A stretch of DNA of 64,000 nt from Ambrosia x helenae (lineage: Eukaryota > Streptophyta > Magnoliopsida > Asterales > Asteraceae): the NCBI GenBank assembly GCA_030844895.1, contig CM061223.1, positions 9,509,494-9,573,493 of the forward strand, read 5' to 3'. Shown one piece after another: positions 34,078 to 46,300 of the stretch. How positions within the stretch are numbered: position 1 is the first letter of the stretch; each line of letters starts with the position of its first letter. The notes below the pieces were generated by a model that was given only the letters and a program-made list of their open reading frames with translations, was not told where the DNA came from and made no database searches. The position numbers and the translations under genes were made by a program.

Positions 34078-35332
34078 TCAATAACTGTTTATATCAGTTC
34101 GTGAAGCAAGCCACCTCTTAAGAACATCCATAGATTCTTTAGGTTTGTCCACCGGCACCAAATGTCCTGCTCCCTGCAAACATCCCAATTTCAAAAAGAC
34201 TTCATGAACTAAATAACAAACCCAGACCCCAAACATTTTATTTGCGACGTATAGTTAGACTAGTATTTGGGTACATGATGGGGTTTGGGACGGGCTGGTA
34301 TGGCATTTGGTGATACCGGCCTAACTGCTTAAAACTAATTTCATAACAGTTTATTGGCTTTTTAAAAGTTATGTAAAGATTAAAAGATATTTTAGAGTGT
34401 TTTTTAGTGGGTAAGTGGAACTTGAATGAAAGTGTTAGCGATAATTGTGCCACACAATTATCACTCAATTATTTTCTAGTCAAAGTCAATTATGTTATAG
34501 TCAATTTATTTACTTGTAGCTTGGTTGTCTCCCTAATTTTCTCCTCTTGTATATGTATTTAAGAACAATATTTGTTAATAGAATTCATCAAGGAATTAAA
34601 CATTTTACAATAATAAACGTATTAAAAAAATAATTGAGTGATAATTGTGTGGCACATATATCACTAATAGAAAGTAGTTGTTTGCTAATTGAGATAGGAT
34701 TAACTAATCTTACTTTAACAGTGGCATATGTCAATGAAAAATCATTTTCCGCATATGTCGTTTCATATCTGCAAAGACAAAAAAAAACGTAGTTAAATAT
34801 ATAAAAAAAAATTAACATGCGCACCAAGTGTCAGCTCTGATCCTCGTTATGTCATGCATCAATTTTCTTGATGTTAAAATATAAATAAAACACCACCACA
34901 AAACTAAAAAAGGTCATTTATTGAATGTAGCCAAATCATACCCTCCAACTTGACCATCAACATAGTATGGTTTCCATGGTTCTTCAATTTTAATATTAAG
35001 AGAAGCTATCCAGTGCTCGATGCCAACATATGGAAATGTCATGTCATGGTCACCACTTCCAATTAACAAAAAAAAAAAAAAAAAAAAAAATTATTTGCAA
35101 GTGATGCCAGTTGATTCCCAACAACAAATCAAAAGAATTGCTGATATCATATTGTATCATGTCACGTTACCTAAATATCAAAGCACGACAATTTTTATGA
35201 GTAAGTTTTTTATGATAAGCAAAGCTACTAAAAACATCATAAGCGTAACAAAACGTGTCATGTTTCGCTTCATCATAATGCAAGGTTGTGTTGATCAAAT
35301 CCCACTTTCCGATTGTACCCTAAACAAAAGTT

Positions 35333-35389
<57 letters not shown>

Positions 35390-38300
35390 TCCATCCAATA
35401 TTCATCATAGGCAAGGTTAATCACACACCTTAGAAATGTTAAGAGCATGTTGTGCTGTGTCAGTGTTTGCCCAAATTTGTATGGCCTCAAAAGCCTCATC
35501 CTAATTATAAAAAGCAATATATATGAGAATTTCGTTGGTTTTCATTAAAATCATGCACACACACAGGAGAGGGAGAGGGAGATTAGTACTTGACAATATG
35601 GCAAGTCACTTGACTCATCGCAAAACGGTTCCAATATGTTATTGGTATTGATATGATCTGTGCACTGTAATTTAAAATATTAGACAAATCTTGTTCACTA
35701 AGTGCACATGGTTTTGTTTAAAGAACTTAAAATACTCACTTGCTTGTATCTTTGAAGACTTTGTGCACATAAAGCGTTCGCTACATCAATGTTTACATAA
35801 TTACCGTGACAATTTTCAATAGCTGACTGCAAAATAAATAAACAGGTAAATACACGATTATACGCAATACATTAATTAAGCTACTAAACACTAAGCTAGT
35901 TATAACTTATTAACTTGCTTAGTGTAGATTGATTAGAATATACACCTTATAAATATGGTCTGATATTAGAGCCATGCGGTGAGAGTATTCAAGCCTTGAA
36001 TTGAAGTCCATGAATTTATCAGTGAGAGGACTCCCAAGAATGTATCCCTATATATATCCCCATTAAAAGAAATTAATTTAGTCAAGATCAAATTAAGGCT
36101 TTCATGGCATTATAATGTTTATATGGTTTGATGATCAGTTACTTGAATATTTAGTTCTGGCTGGTCTCCGCGTTCATTCCCTGTAAATACGACAATAATC
36201 AGAATACAATGAACCATCTGATGAAATGTCAATGAAATCAATAAGTTATAAACTCACCTTCATATATTTTTGCTGTGATGATGGGAGTGACTAGACCCAT
36301 GTAAGATATCCCTCCTATGTAAAGTGGATTCTTCAGAAACTTAGGGTGGTCACTTACAAACTATTCATTCACCAAACATAACACATCAAATTAATTAATA
36401 AAGAAATAAAAGGAAAACGTAAATTCTGTTGGAACATTAATAATCAAGAAAATTGTTAATACATACAAAAGTCAAAGAGGAAAAGTAAAACCGGTATATT
36501 AACGTTTAATTGAATAGATGTGTTGCCAAAGGCATTATAGCCCAACGACATTTTGTTGGTGGGATAAGACTTAGGTACTATAAGGTCCTGGATTCGAATC
36601 TCACAAAGGGGGTAATTTTCTCATAATTATGAGTTTCCTCTTGAATTAGTGACTTGGTGGTGGAATATGATCGCGTGGTAACACTGATGGCACGATAATA
36701 CTCCAGTGGTCTATTGGGTTTAATCTTGATACAATTAGTTTTAATTTATTATTTAGTTGATAATTTAATGTGATATTTATCAGTCAAGTTTAGATAAGTT
36801 TAGTTGGTATAATTATCTAATAAGGAGTCATATTTTGATTAGAATAGGTCAAATTATGTTTAGTATAAATAGGGTTTATTTGTTTTGTAATTTTGTGGTG
36901 GTTTGATATTAATAAAAGAAAAGAGTCGTGAGTGTGTTTTCTCACAAAACCGGTTGTTTTTTTTGTGTTTGTGACCCGATTGCTCCAACAATTGGTATCA
37001 GAGCGCAAACGATCGAAGGCTTGTTGAATCACCACCGAGGAAGACAAACCTGCGAGCGGTTCAGTTTTGTGATCTGTGAGAGATCATCTAGAAGTTTTGT
37101 GCGAGGCAAACTTAAAATTCGTGAGATACGATTTGTGGGTTGGTTGTGCGAGTCAACGACGGTAATTATCGATCTGAGCGAGTCTGGTTGAGTGAAAGTT
37201 CAAACACCTGTGAGGGGTGTGAAGTATACCCGAGTTATTCAAGGTGGTACGGTGTGAGACCGGTGTTTACCTGAGTGATTCAGGGTGGTACCGTGTGATG
37301 CGGCGAAAAACGAGTACGGTGTGATACCGGGCGGTGAAAACCTATTTGATCGATCTGTGATAGATTGATTAAAAGAAGAAAAAAAAGGCTGTTTGGTTTT
37401 GTCTTGAGATCAGATAAAAAAGGAAACGGCTAAAGATTGGTTGTTTTTGTGATTGTGGAAGGCATCGAAACCACTGTGGAGATTTAAGTGAAAGAAAAAG
37501 ATAACTATTTAGGTGGATTTTGTGGAATATCTTGAATTGATATTCAAATTGGAAGTAGGTGGAATAAAAACAAATAGGAGGTTAATTAAAGCAAAAAGGT
37601 TTCGGTTTGCTCGTTGAAAACATTTAAGTTGCCATCGAAGAGTAAACAAAAAATTGGGAAAACCGATTTGTGTGAAGAATAACGGGTTGTGGAAGATTGA
37701 TTGTGTGAGGCAATCAAAACAAGGTGACAGATCGATCGTGCGAGGTGATCTAGATCAGTGTGGAAGATGATGTAAATGCATAAATACTCAAAGATGATGG
37801 GGGTATTTTAGTAAAGTTACGAATTTACGATGGTTTTTTTTTTTTTTTAAAGTAACTTTTTGAGTATTTGATAAAAGTTAATGTGGGTAAAACATGTGTC
37901 ATTGTCGGTCAAACCTATCATTGTCATTGTATTGTATTGTTAGTCACCTTATTATTATCAAAATTAAAAATGATAAAAAAAAACGCCGTTCAAAACAAAT
38001 GATAAAAAAAACCTTAAAGCTAATAGTTTATTTTTATGTGACATCCGCCCCTTTCACTTTTATCATTTTACAACTTTAGTCCCCTTATTTCTTACATCTA
38101 CATTTACAGTCTTGTATTCTGTAACATTCGTGATTTTTATTTTAATTACAACTTTAAGACCTAATATGACAAAAAAAAAATATAACAATAAAACTATACT
38201 AATCTTTTTGTTAGTATGTATATATATTACAAAAGGGCTATGAATGATGTTCATATTTTTTTTAAAAAAAATGGATTAATACAAAATATTTAAATTACTT

Positions 38301-38931
38301 ATAAGTTACATTAGTAACTTTGAATGTTAATATATTTAATGAAAACATGAATGATATTAATAAAAAAAGAGTTAAAGAAGTGAAATAAATTGAGGATACT
38401 TGAAACATCTTTTATGTAAATATATACCCTATAAATGACTCCTATGTTTTGTGTAGTCATACAAAAAAAAATATAAATCCTTTTGTACATTACCAAGCTT
38501 CAATTTATTTGACTTTGAATCATCATATTAGAAAGTCCAACAATCGCTTTGAATCTTGGTCACTTTTTCTTGCTTGGATTGAAGGTATTCATGAAACTTT
38601 GTACAAGCTTAAGATTTTCTTTATTGCATAATTGTTACTCGTCGTTAGTCAGATAATATGTTCTCTTATTATTCCAAAATAATTGTGGTTCCGTTTTAAG
38701 TCGTTTTTTTACTAAACCAATACACAAAGACGGTGACTTCGGAAGAGCCACCTAAAATATTTACAGTTTTGCTAGTTTTTTTTTAGTAAAAGTATTTGCA
38801 CTTTTGTTAAACGAACCACAGATTCATATATTAACAAATTGTTTAAAATGATAGTTTGTGCAAATGAATTGTATCATATCTCAAGTATTGTAATCCTAGA
38901 TCTATTTATACAAAGTTTGAGAAGTTAAAAA

Positions 38932-38971
<40 letters not shown>

Positions 38972-41900
38972 TTGGTATAAATAAAATATTAAGTTTTATA
39001 TTGACACAAAACTATACTAATGTTATTTTACATACTAATGTATAAATAAATATTTGTTTGTTGTAATCACCTATTCGGAACTTTACGAGCAAGTCACTTA
39101 ATTTTAGCTAATATTGTTATTTTGTTTACATAACTAATCAATTTGAATTACTATTATAAATAATTCTTTTAGAATTTACGTTTATACTATATCATATGAA
39201 GTTAGTATTTGTGCTTAAAACAAAATATACCATAAACACAAATCATCTCAACTCATTTTCGCAATCCTAATCTCGAATAATATCTATATATAGGTTGTCC
39301 TAATTTTGAGAAAGACATTATAACACTTTGCCAATTCCGGACCGACCGTCTTAAGGGTCACAACATTAAGCACCCATACTTAAATCATGAACTCTAGAAT
39401 CTATGCAAGCCTTAAGGTGAGTATATCTTTCCCCTTTTTCATGTTTTACACTTTTGGGGTGACTCATGTACGCTTATTACTTCATTCACTTAATCATGGT
39501 TTATTCTATATTCACAATCGCAATTCTTGTATGTGTTTTACTTGTTGATTCGCTGATAGTGTATACTTATGACCTGAATCATTAACCGCTGGGCGGCCTA
39601 GCATAGCAATAAATAGTACTTAATTATTGTTATGTGTGAACGATTATTCATCGCCTACTATGAGCGAATACTATATATATGTGACTCTTGATTCATTGAA
39701 CGAAAGGTTTGATTTTGGGTAGCATTTGTACATAGCTTGAACACTAAATTGTAGACAGTATAACACGTGAATTGCGAAACATTTTTCTACTATATGTATT
39801 CAAAACAGGGTATGCTCACCAATACATTTTTGTATTGACATATACTATTTTCGTACATGTTTCAGGTTATTATTGAGACGTTTCTTTTAAGCTTTTGGAT
39901 TTATAATTAAGCTTTGATTTCATTGTAATCTAGTTAGACTTGACGCTTTAGAATCATTGTACTTTGTATTTTTTTTTCCTTTCAATGTAATAAACTATTT
40001 AATTCAATGTATTCAAATTTACACTTTAGTACCATGAGCTATTGAGCAATCGTCACTACGTGACACCTCGATGTTTCCGCCATCGGTTGGGGTGTTACAG
40101 ATTGGTATCAGAGCCATGGTTATAGGGAATTAGGTTATTAGAATGCCTTTTAGCCTGGTCTATAACCAAGCTTACATTCACGAGTCCTCTCGTGTATATT
40201 CCTCTTTATTCTTATATTTTCCTTTTAGGTATTTTTGCTATGATGTTTTTCTCGTTATTCTTTCGGTATTTTGCTTAGAAAAGAATACGCTCGTATTTCA
40301 CAAACGAAACGATAGCGCCAAGTTAGGAGTGACATCCATACCTTGGTGATTAGTTTCACTCCTCTATATGTTATTTATCTTAGGAATGTGTCTTTGAGAT
40401 AGGAGTGACATCCACACCGCAAAGAGTATTTCCTTCAAAAAAAAAAAACTTAACCACTAAGCTGGGAGTGATATCCTTAACTTAGTGATTGGTTTCATTC
40501 CACAATCGTTTTCAAATTTGAAATACATCTTGGAGTTAGGAGTGAAATCCACATCTCAATGATTTATTTCTACATCTCGTTGATTATGAATTTTCTTAAA
40601 TGTTGGTAATCTATTACATACTATAATCTTTATCATTCAGGTCATTTTAAATCATGGTCTTTTAGAGCACATTAGAATTACACATAGTTCATGAAATGGT
40701 TTCATTTTGCATTTTACAAACTTGTACTGCATATTTTAAAGGACAAATGTAACCCTTTGTTTTCATATGACATAACCAATATATACTTTCGAAAGAAACT
40801 AGCAACTAATAATAAGCCTTATAACATTTTTCAAACTTGACGTCTCGTATACACATGAAAATGTGTATTCGCGAAGATTATTTTCAAATGAACCTGTTTT
40901 GAATCTAAAACACACATCGACTTCTAAAAAGTTATCCCCATGCATTACTATTATCCTTTCAACTATATCACAAAGTTCGAGCAAACTACGTTTTTGATAA
41001 ACGGAAATTTATCTTATTACACTCGCACTCTTTCAGTCGCAAAACTTTTGGCCTAACAAAATATTGGACATATCCTTATCAAAATGTCACTAATTGTCTT
41101 TTATCACATAGTGCATATATGTAAAACTAACTAAATTTAAACCCTTATATCAGTAGACTATACGTATGTTCTGCATACTCTCACTTATCGTAAAATTCAT
41201 CATTTTATTCTTACACCATTTTATTCATAGTTATTTTTAACACATTATTTGTGATTATTTTCACATTGCGTATTTGCATTAATTCAACTCGTTTACTTTC
41301 ATTTTGTGCAATTGTGCGATTTACTCAATTTATGTTATACAATTCTTTCAGTCGGAATTTTATGCTATACTTATATACTTACTTGAACGCATATTTGGTA
41401 TGCACATTTTCTTTCCTGTTTTGAGCAAAACCCTGTTATAAATACTTTATTTTTGTTCTTCATCATGGCCAAGGAACATACTAGTTGATAACTCGTATGA
41501 GATCTAAGCCAGTGCCCACGTACGACTCGGATTAGAGTATTTCTTTAATCCGAGGGGAACAGTGTAAATCTCGGAGTTTACCAGTATAGGTGTTTTGAGC
41601 CCAACGATGTGAACAGAAGTTACGGTTAAAGGAAAAACCCGAAAGGGAAGGACCTCTAACCATGACATGATTAAACATTATTTCATTACAGTGGCTATTA
41701 CATATTGGTTGCACACATTTATTTCATGTTAAGGTTATGGAAAAGCATAACACCTTAGTGTAAGGTAAATCGGTGATTACGGTCCGGAACGCAATCATGG
41801 GTTTACAGGTACATGGGGGTGGTGTGTAATTCTATTTAGGTTGTTGGTAGGCAATCAGTACGAGTCCAAAGTATCGGGAGTGTGGTGGGTTAGCTGCGGT

Positions 41901-43348
41901 ACACCCTATATATAAGCATAAACGATGCTGCGGGAACGGACTAGGAGTCTGACCAAGAATCTACCCATTACTTTATGATTACCTCTTCGATAGACCGTTG
42001 ACTAATAGCTAGAATTTTCGATAAGAACGTTCTTACGTGAGTTTCAATTAGTTGGAGCCTTCCTTGTTGACCATCCCTACTGAAAACCTTAAACCTTGTA
42101 AACTCTTACACTTCTGTTAGTCGAAATCCTGTTGCATGACCTTAATAACATTTAGTCAGAAACCTTTCTAAAGTAGGGGAGACTGCTTCATTAGTACCTC
42201 TGCCCTCACCAGTTAGACATTCCCAAAAGCTTTCTCATTTAAACTCTCAACTTTCTAACTTTGGGTCAACTGCCAAGGATTTTGAAACTTTTTTACTTTG
42301 GATATTAAACAACTACCTTGAATTTTGTCAAAACATGACTCATGCAATATTTAAAAAAAAAAAAAACTACTTGACTTTTACAACGCCTTTTGTTTCATAG
42401 TAACATCCACTTAAAAGAAATTTCGAGACGAAATTTTCTAAAGTAGGGGAGACTGTGACATCCGCCCCTTTCACTTTTATCATTTTACAACTTTAGTCCC
42501 CTTATTTCTTACATCTACATTTACAGTCTTGTATTCTGTAACATTCGTGATTTTTATTTTAATTACAACTTTAAGACCTAATATGACAAAAAAAATATAA
42601 CAATAAAACTATACTAATCTTTTTGTTAGTATGTATATATATTACAAAAGGGCTATGAATGATGTTCATATTTTTTTTTTAAAAAAAATGGATTAATACA
42701 AAATATTTAAATTACTTATAAGTTACATTAGTAACTTTGAATGTTAATATATTTAATGAAAACATGAATGATATTAATAAAAAAAGAGTTAAAGAAGTGA
42801 AATAAATTGAGGATACTTGAAACATCTTTTATGTAAATATATACCCTATAAATGACTCCTATGTTTTGTGTAGTCATACAAAAAAAAATATAAATCCTTT
42901 GTACATTACCAAGCTTCAATTTATTTGACTTTGAATCATCATATTAGAAAGTCCAACAATCGCTTTGAATCTTGGTCACTTTTTCTTGCTTGGATTGAAG
43001 GTATTCATGAAACTTTGTACAAGCTTAAGATTTTCTTTATTGCATAATTGTTACTCGTCGTTAGTAAGATAATATGTTCTCTTATTATTCGAAAATAATT
43101 GTGGTTCCGTTTTAAGTCGTTTTTTTTTACTAAACCAATACACAAAGACGGTGACTTCGGAAGAGCCACCTAAAATATTTACAGTTTTGCTAGTTTTTTT
43201 TAGTAAAAGTATTTGCACTTTTGTTAAACGAACCACAGATTCATATATTAACAAATTGTTTAAAATGATAGTTTGTGCAAATGAATTGTATCATATCTCA
43301 AGTATTGTAATCCTAGATCTATTTATACAAAGTTTGAGAAGTTAAAAA

Positions 43349-43394
<46 letters not shown>

Positions 43395-46300
43395 TTGGTA
43401 TAAATAAAATATTAAGTTTTATATTGACACAAAACTATACTAATGTTATTTTACATACTAATGTATAAATAAATATTTGTTTGTTGTAATCACCTATTCG
43501 GAACTTTACGAGCAAGTCACTTAATTTTAGCTAATATTGTTATTTTGTTTACATAACTAATCAATTTGAATTACTATTATAAATAATTCTTTTTAGAATT
43601 TACGTTTATACTATATCATATGAAGTTAGTATTTGTGCTTAAAACAAAATATACCATAAACACAAATCATCTCAACTCATTTTCGCAATCCTAATCTCGA
43701 ATAATATCTATATATAGGTTGTCCTAATTTTGAGAAAGACATTATAACACTTTGCCAATTCCGGACCGACCGTCTTAAGGGTCACAACATTAAGCACCCA
43801 TACTTAAATCAAGAACTCTAGAATCTATGCAAGCCTTAAGGTGAGTATATCTTTCCCCTTTTTCATGTTTTACACTTTTGGGGTGACTCATGTACGCTTA
43901 TTACTTCATTCACTTAATCATGGTTTATTCTATATTCAAAATCGCAATTCTTGTATGTGTTTTACTTGTTGATTCGCTGATAGTGTGTACTTATGACCTG
44001 AATCATTAACCGCTGGGCGGCCTAGCATAGCAATAAATAGTACTTAATTATTGTTATGTGTGAACGATTATTCATCGCCTACTATGAGCGAATACTATAT
44101 ATATGTGACTCTTGATTCATTGAACGAAAGGTTTGATTTTGGGTAGCATTTGTACATAGCTTGAACACTAAATTGTAGACAGTATAACACGTGAATTGCG
44201 AAACATTTTTCTACTATATGTATTCAAAACAGGGTATGCTCACCAATACATTTTTGTATTGACATATACTATTTTCGTACATGTTTCAGGTTATTATTGA
44301 GACGTTTCTTTTAAGCTTTTGGATTTATAATTAAGCTTTGATTTCATTGTAATCTAGTTAGACTTGACGCTTTAGAATCATTGTACTTTGTATTTTTTTT
44401 TCCTTTCAATGTAATAAACTATTTAATTCAATGTATTCAAATTTACACTTTAGTACCATGAGCTATTGAGCAATCGTCACTACGTGACACCTCGATGTTT
44501 CCGCCATCGGTTGGGGTGTTACATTTTACCACAATTTTTTACTTTGATTATTGTTAGCTTATTTCTGTTAATTTTAAAAATATCTAGTTTATTTCATTTA
44601 ATAATAAAAAAAAACCATAAAACTAATCGTTTATTATCAGTCGATTCGTATTGTACCCCTATCAAAGGAAATTCTATATTCGTCACCGCACTATAATAAC
44701 TTAACCATATTAGTCAATAACCATGAAGCATTATCCCACTTAAGTAAAAAAAACTTTGCGGATTGGTAATGATAGTTATTGAGAAGGAAATGCTGGATAA
44801 TATATACTGTGAGGAGTTGATCTATCGATTTGATATTACTTTACCCGTAGCTTAAAAAATAGTTTACGTTTATTTATTTCGTTAACGCCTAAGGTTAAGG
44901 GACACCTTTCTTCATGACTCGACTCGAGCACCTGAATTTTCAATGACGGCCGTGAATATAAGTATATTTCTATTATACCTTTTTCACAAAATCATGAGCT
45001 TGGGCAGCCACAATACTATCACTGCTAACCCATGCCTCCTTTGTTTTCGCATATGAAAATCCAGTGCCAGCAGGAATATCCACAAAAATGATACTAGCCA
45101 TCTACAATAAAGTCTATATTAATTTCAACGTTGATATCTAAATGATGAAAAATAAGATCATATCAACCTTTGTCCATGAGTTTTCATTCGGTACTAAGGT
45201 GGCATTTGCGATGCCGTTATCAACTTTAATGGTGAGGGGGCCTACAATAATGGAGCATATTAATTTTCGCATTATCAATTAGTGTTTGAATTAAAATAAG
45301 GGTAAGGATAAGTAAAAAATAGCTTATGATGATAAGTGTAAGAATGAATAAGGGGCTTCCTAGCCAAAAGGGTATTATTATCATCATCATTATTGTTGAT
45401 TTTTTTCAACTTTCACCCCTATTTTTAAAATGTCAATAAATTTTTCATATGACATTATTTTTTTAAAAAAATTACACCATAAAAACAAGTTTTTTTATCA
45501 TCTTTCATTTGCATACCCTATTGCTATACATTAAAAAAAATCGCTAGGTTGATAGCTTGATCGTGATTTGTTCTTCACTTTTTCCATTGTTCATGACTAG
45601 CTTGTTCTATACATTAACTGAGAATATTTGTCATTGTAATTTGTCAAAAAGGAATAAAAGTAATAAAAAAAAGTTCAGATGGGTAGTTTCTTGTGAATCA
45701 ATGAAAATGCAGAAACAATAAATCTTGTTAGATCAACAACCTTGTTGCAGAAGGTAAACACATCTGAATACTAATAGTTCTCAAAGTTTATTACGTAAAC
45801 AATTGAAGATTATTATCTAAATAAGCAAGTGAAATACAGAAAGTGTTGATTTCATGTGATTTAAACAAATAATAAATGAAAATAAATAAGTAGATATCAT
45901 CGTTTAACAACTCAAAGATTAAAATGAACATACTATATAACTTGCGTATTAATATGTTATAACTTGCGTGTTTAATACAATTGTTTAATACTGTATAATA
46001 TTTAGACACAAGTATATTGTTGTTTATTAATTTTTAAACGCAAGTAATTAATATCAAGTTTGTTACATTCAGACGCAAGTTGTTACTGCTTATTAATGTT
46101 AAAACGCAAGTAAGTAATATCAAGTTTTTACATTTAGACGCAAGTTATTATTGCTTAAACGCAAATAGGTAATATCAAGTTTTTACATACATATAAGCAG
46201 GTTTACAGATTGTTCATATCAGTAGGTAATAAGGATTCTCTTTCTTTATAAATTAATAATTTTCAAGGAACTAGTTTGTGAGAATCTAACAACAACAATA

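Larger units (their letters stand above)
38037..44523 (+). mobile_element. Non-coding LTR element (LARD type, Tekay-related) in SCPL intron 4
   Basis: Two LTRs of about 2.07 kb (38037-40099 and 42454-44523) start TGTGACATCC and end GGGGTGTTACA. A perfect 5-bp target duplication, TTTTA, lies at 38032-38036 and 44524-44528. The LTRs differ by a handful of substitutions and repeat-length changes, so insertion was recent. The 2.35 kb internal part has a PBS (40101), a PPT (42437) and no protein frame. The leader start, the GGTCCGGAACG block and the PPT match the Tekay-like element at 14.7-17.3 kb, so a coding relative could supply its proteins. It runs opposite to the SCPL gene. Confidence 0.9.

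Noticed and set aside
34438..34665. Small ORFs in SCPL intron 13
   Set aside because: They fall in a MITE with inverted ends. Only the exon 13 part of 34714-34768 is coding.
42728..43345. Short ORFs duplicated from 38311-38900
   Set aside because: They are the same LTR positions read in both LTRs of the non-coding element; no codon signal.
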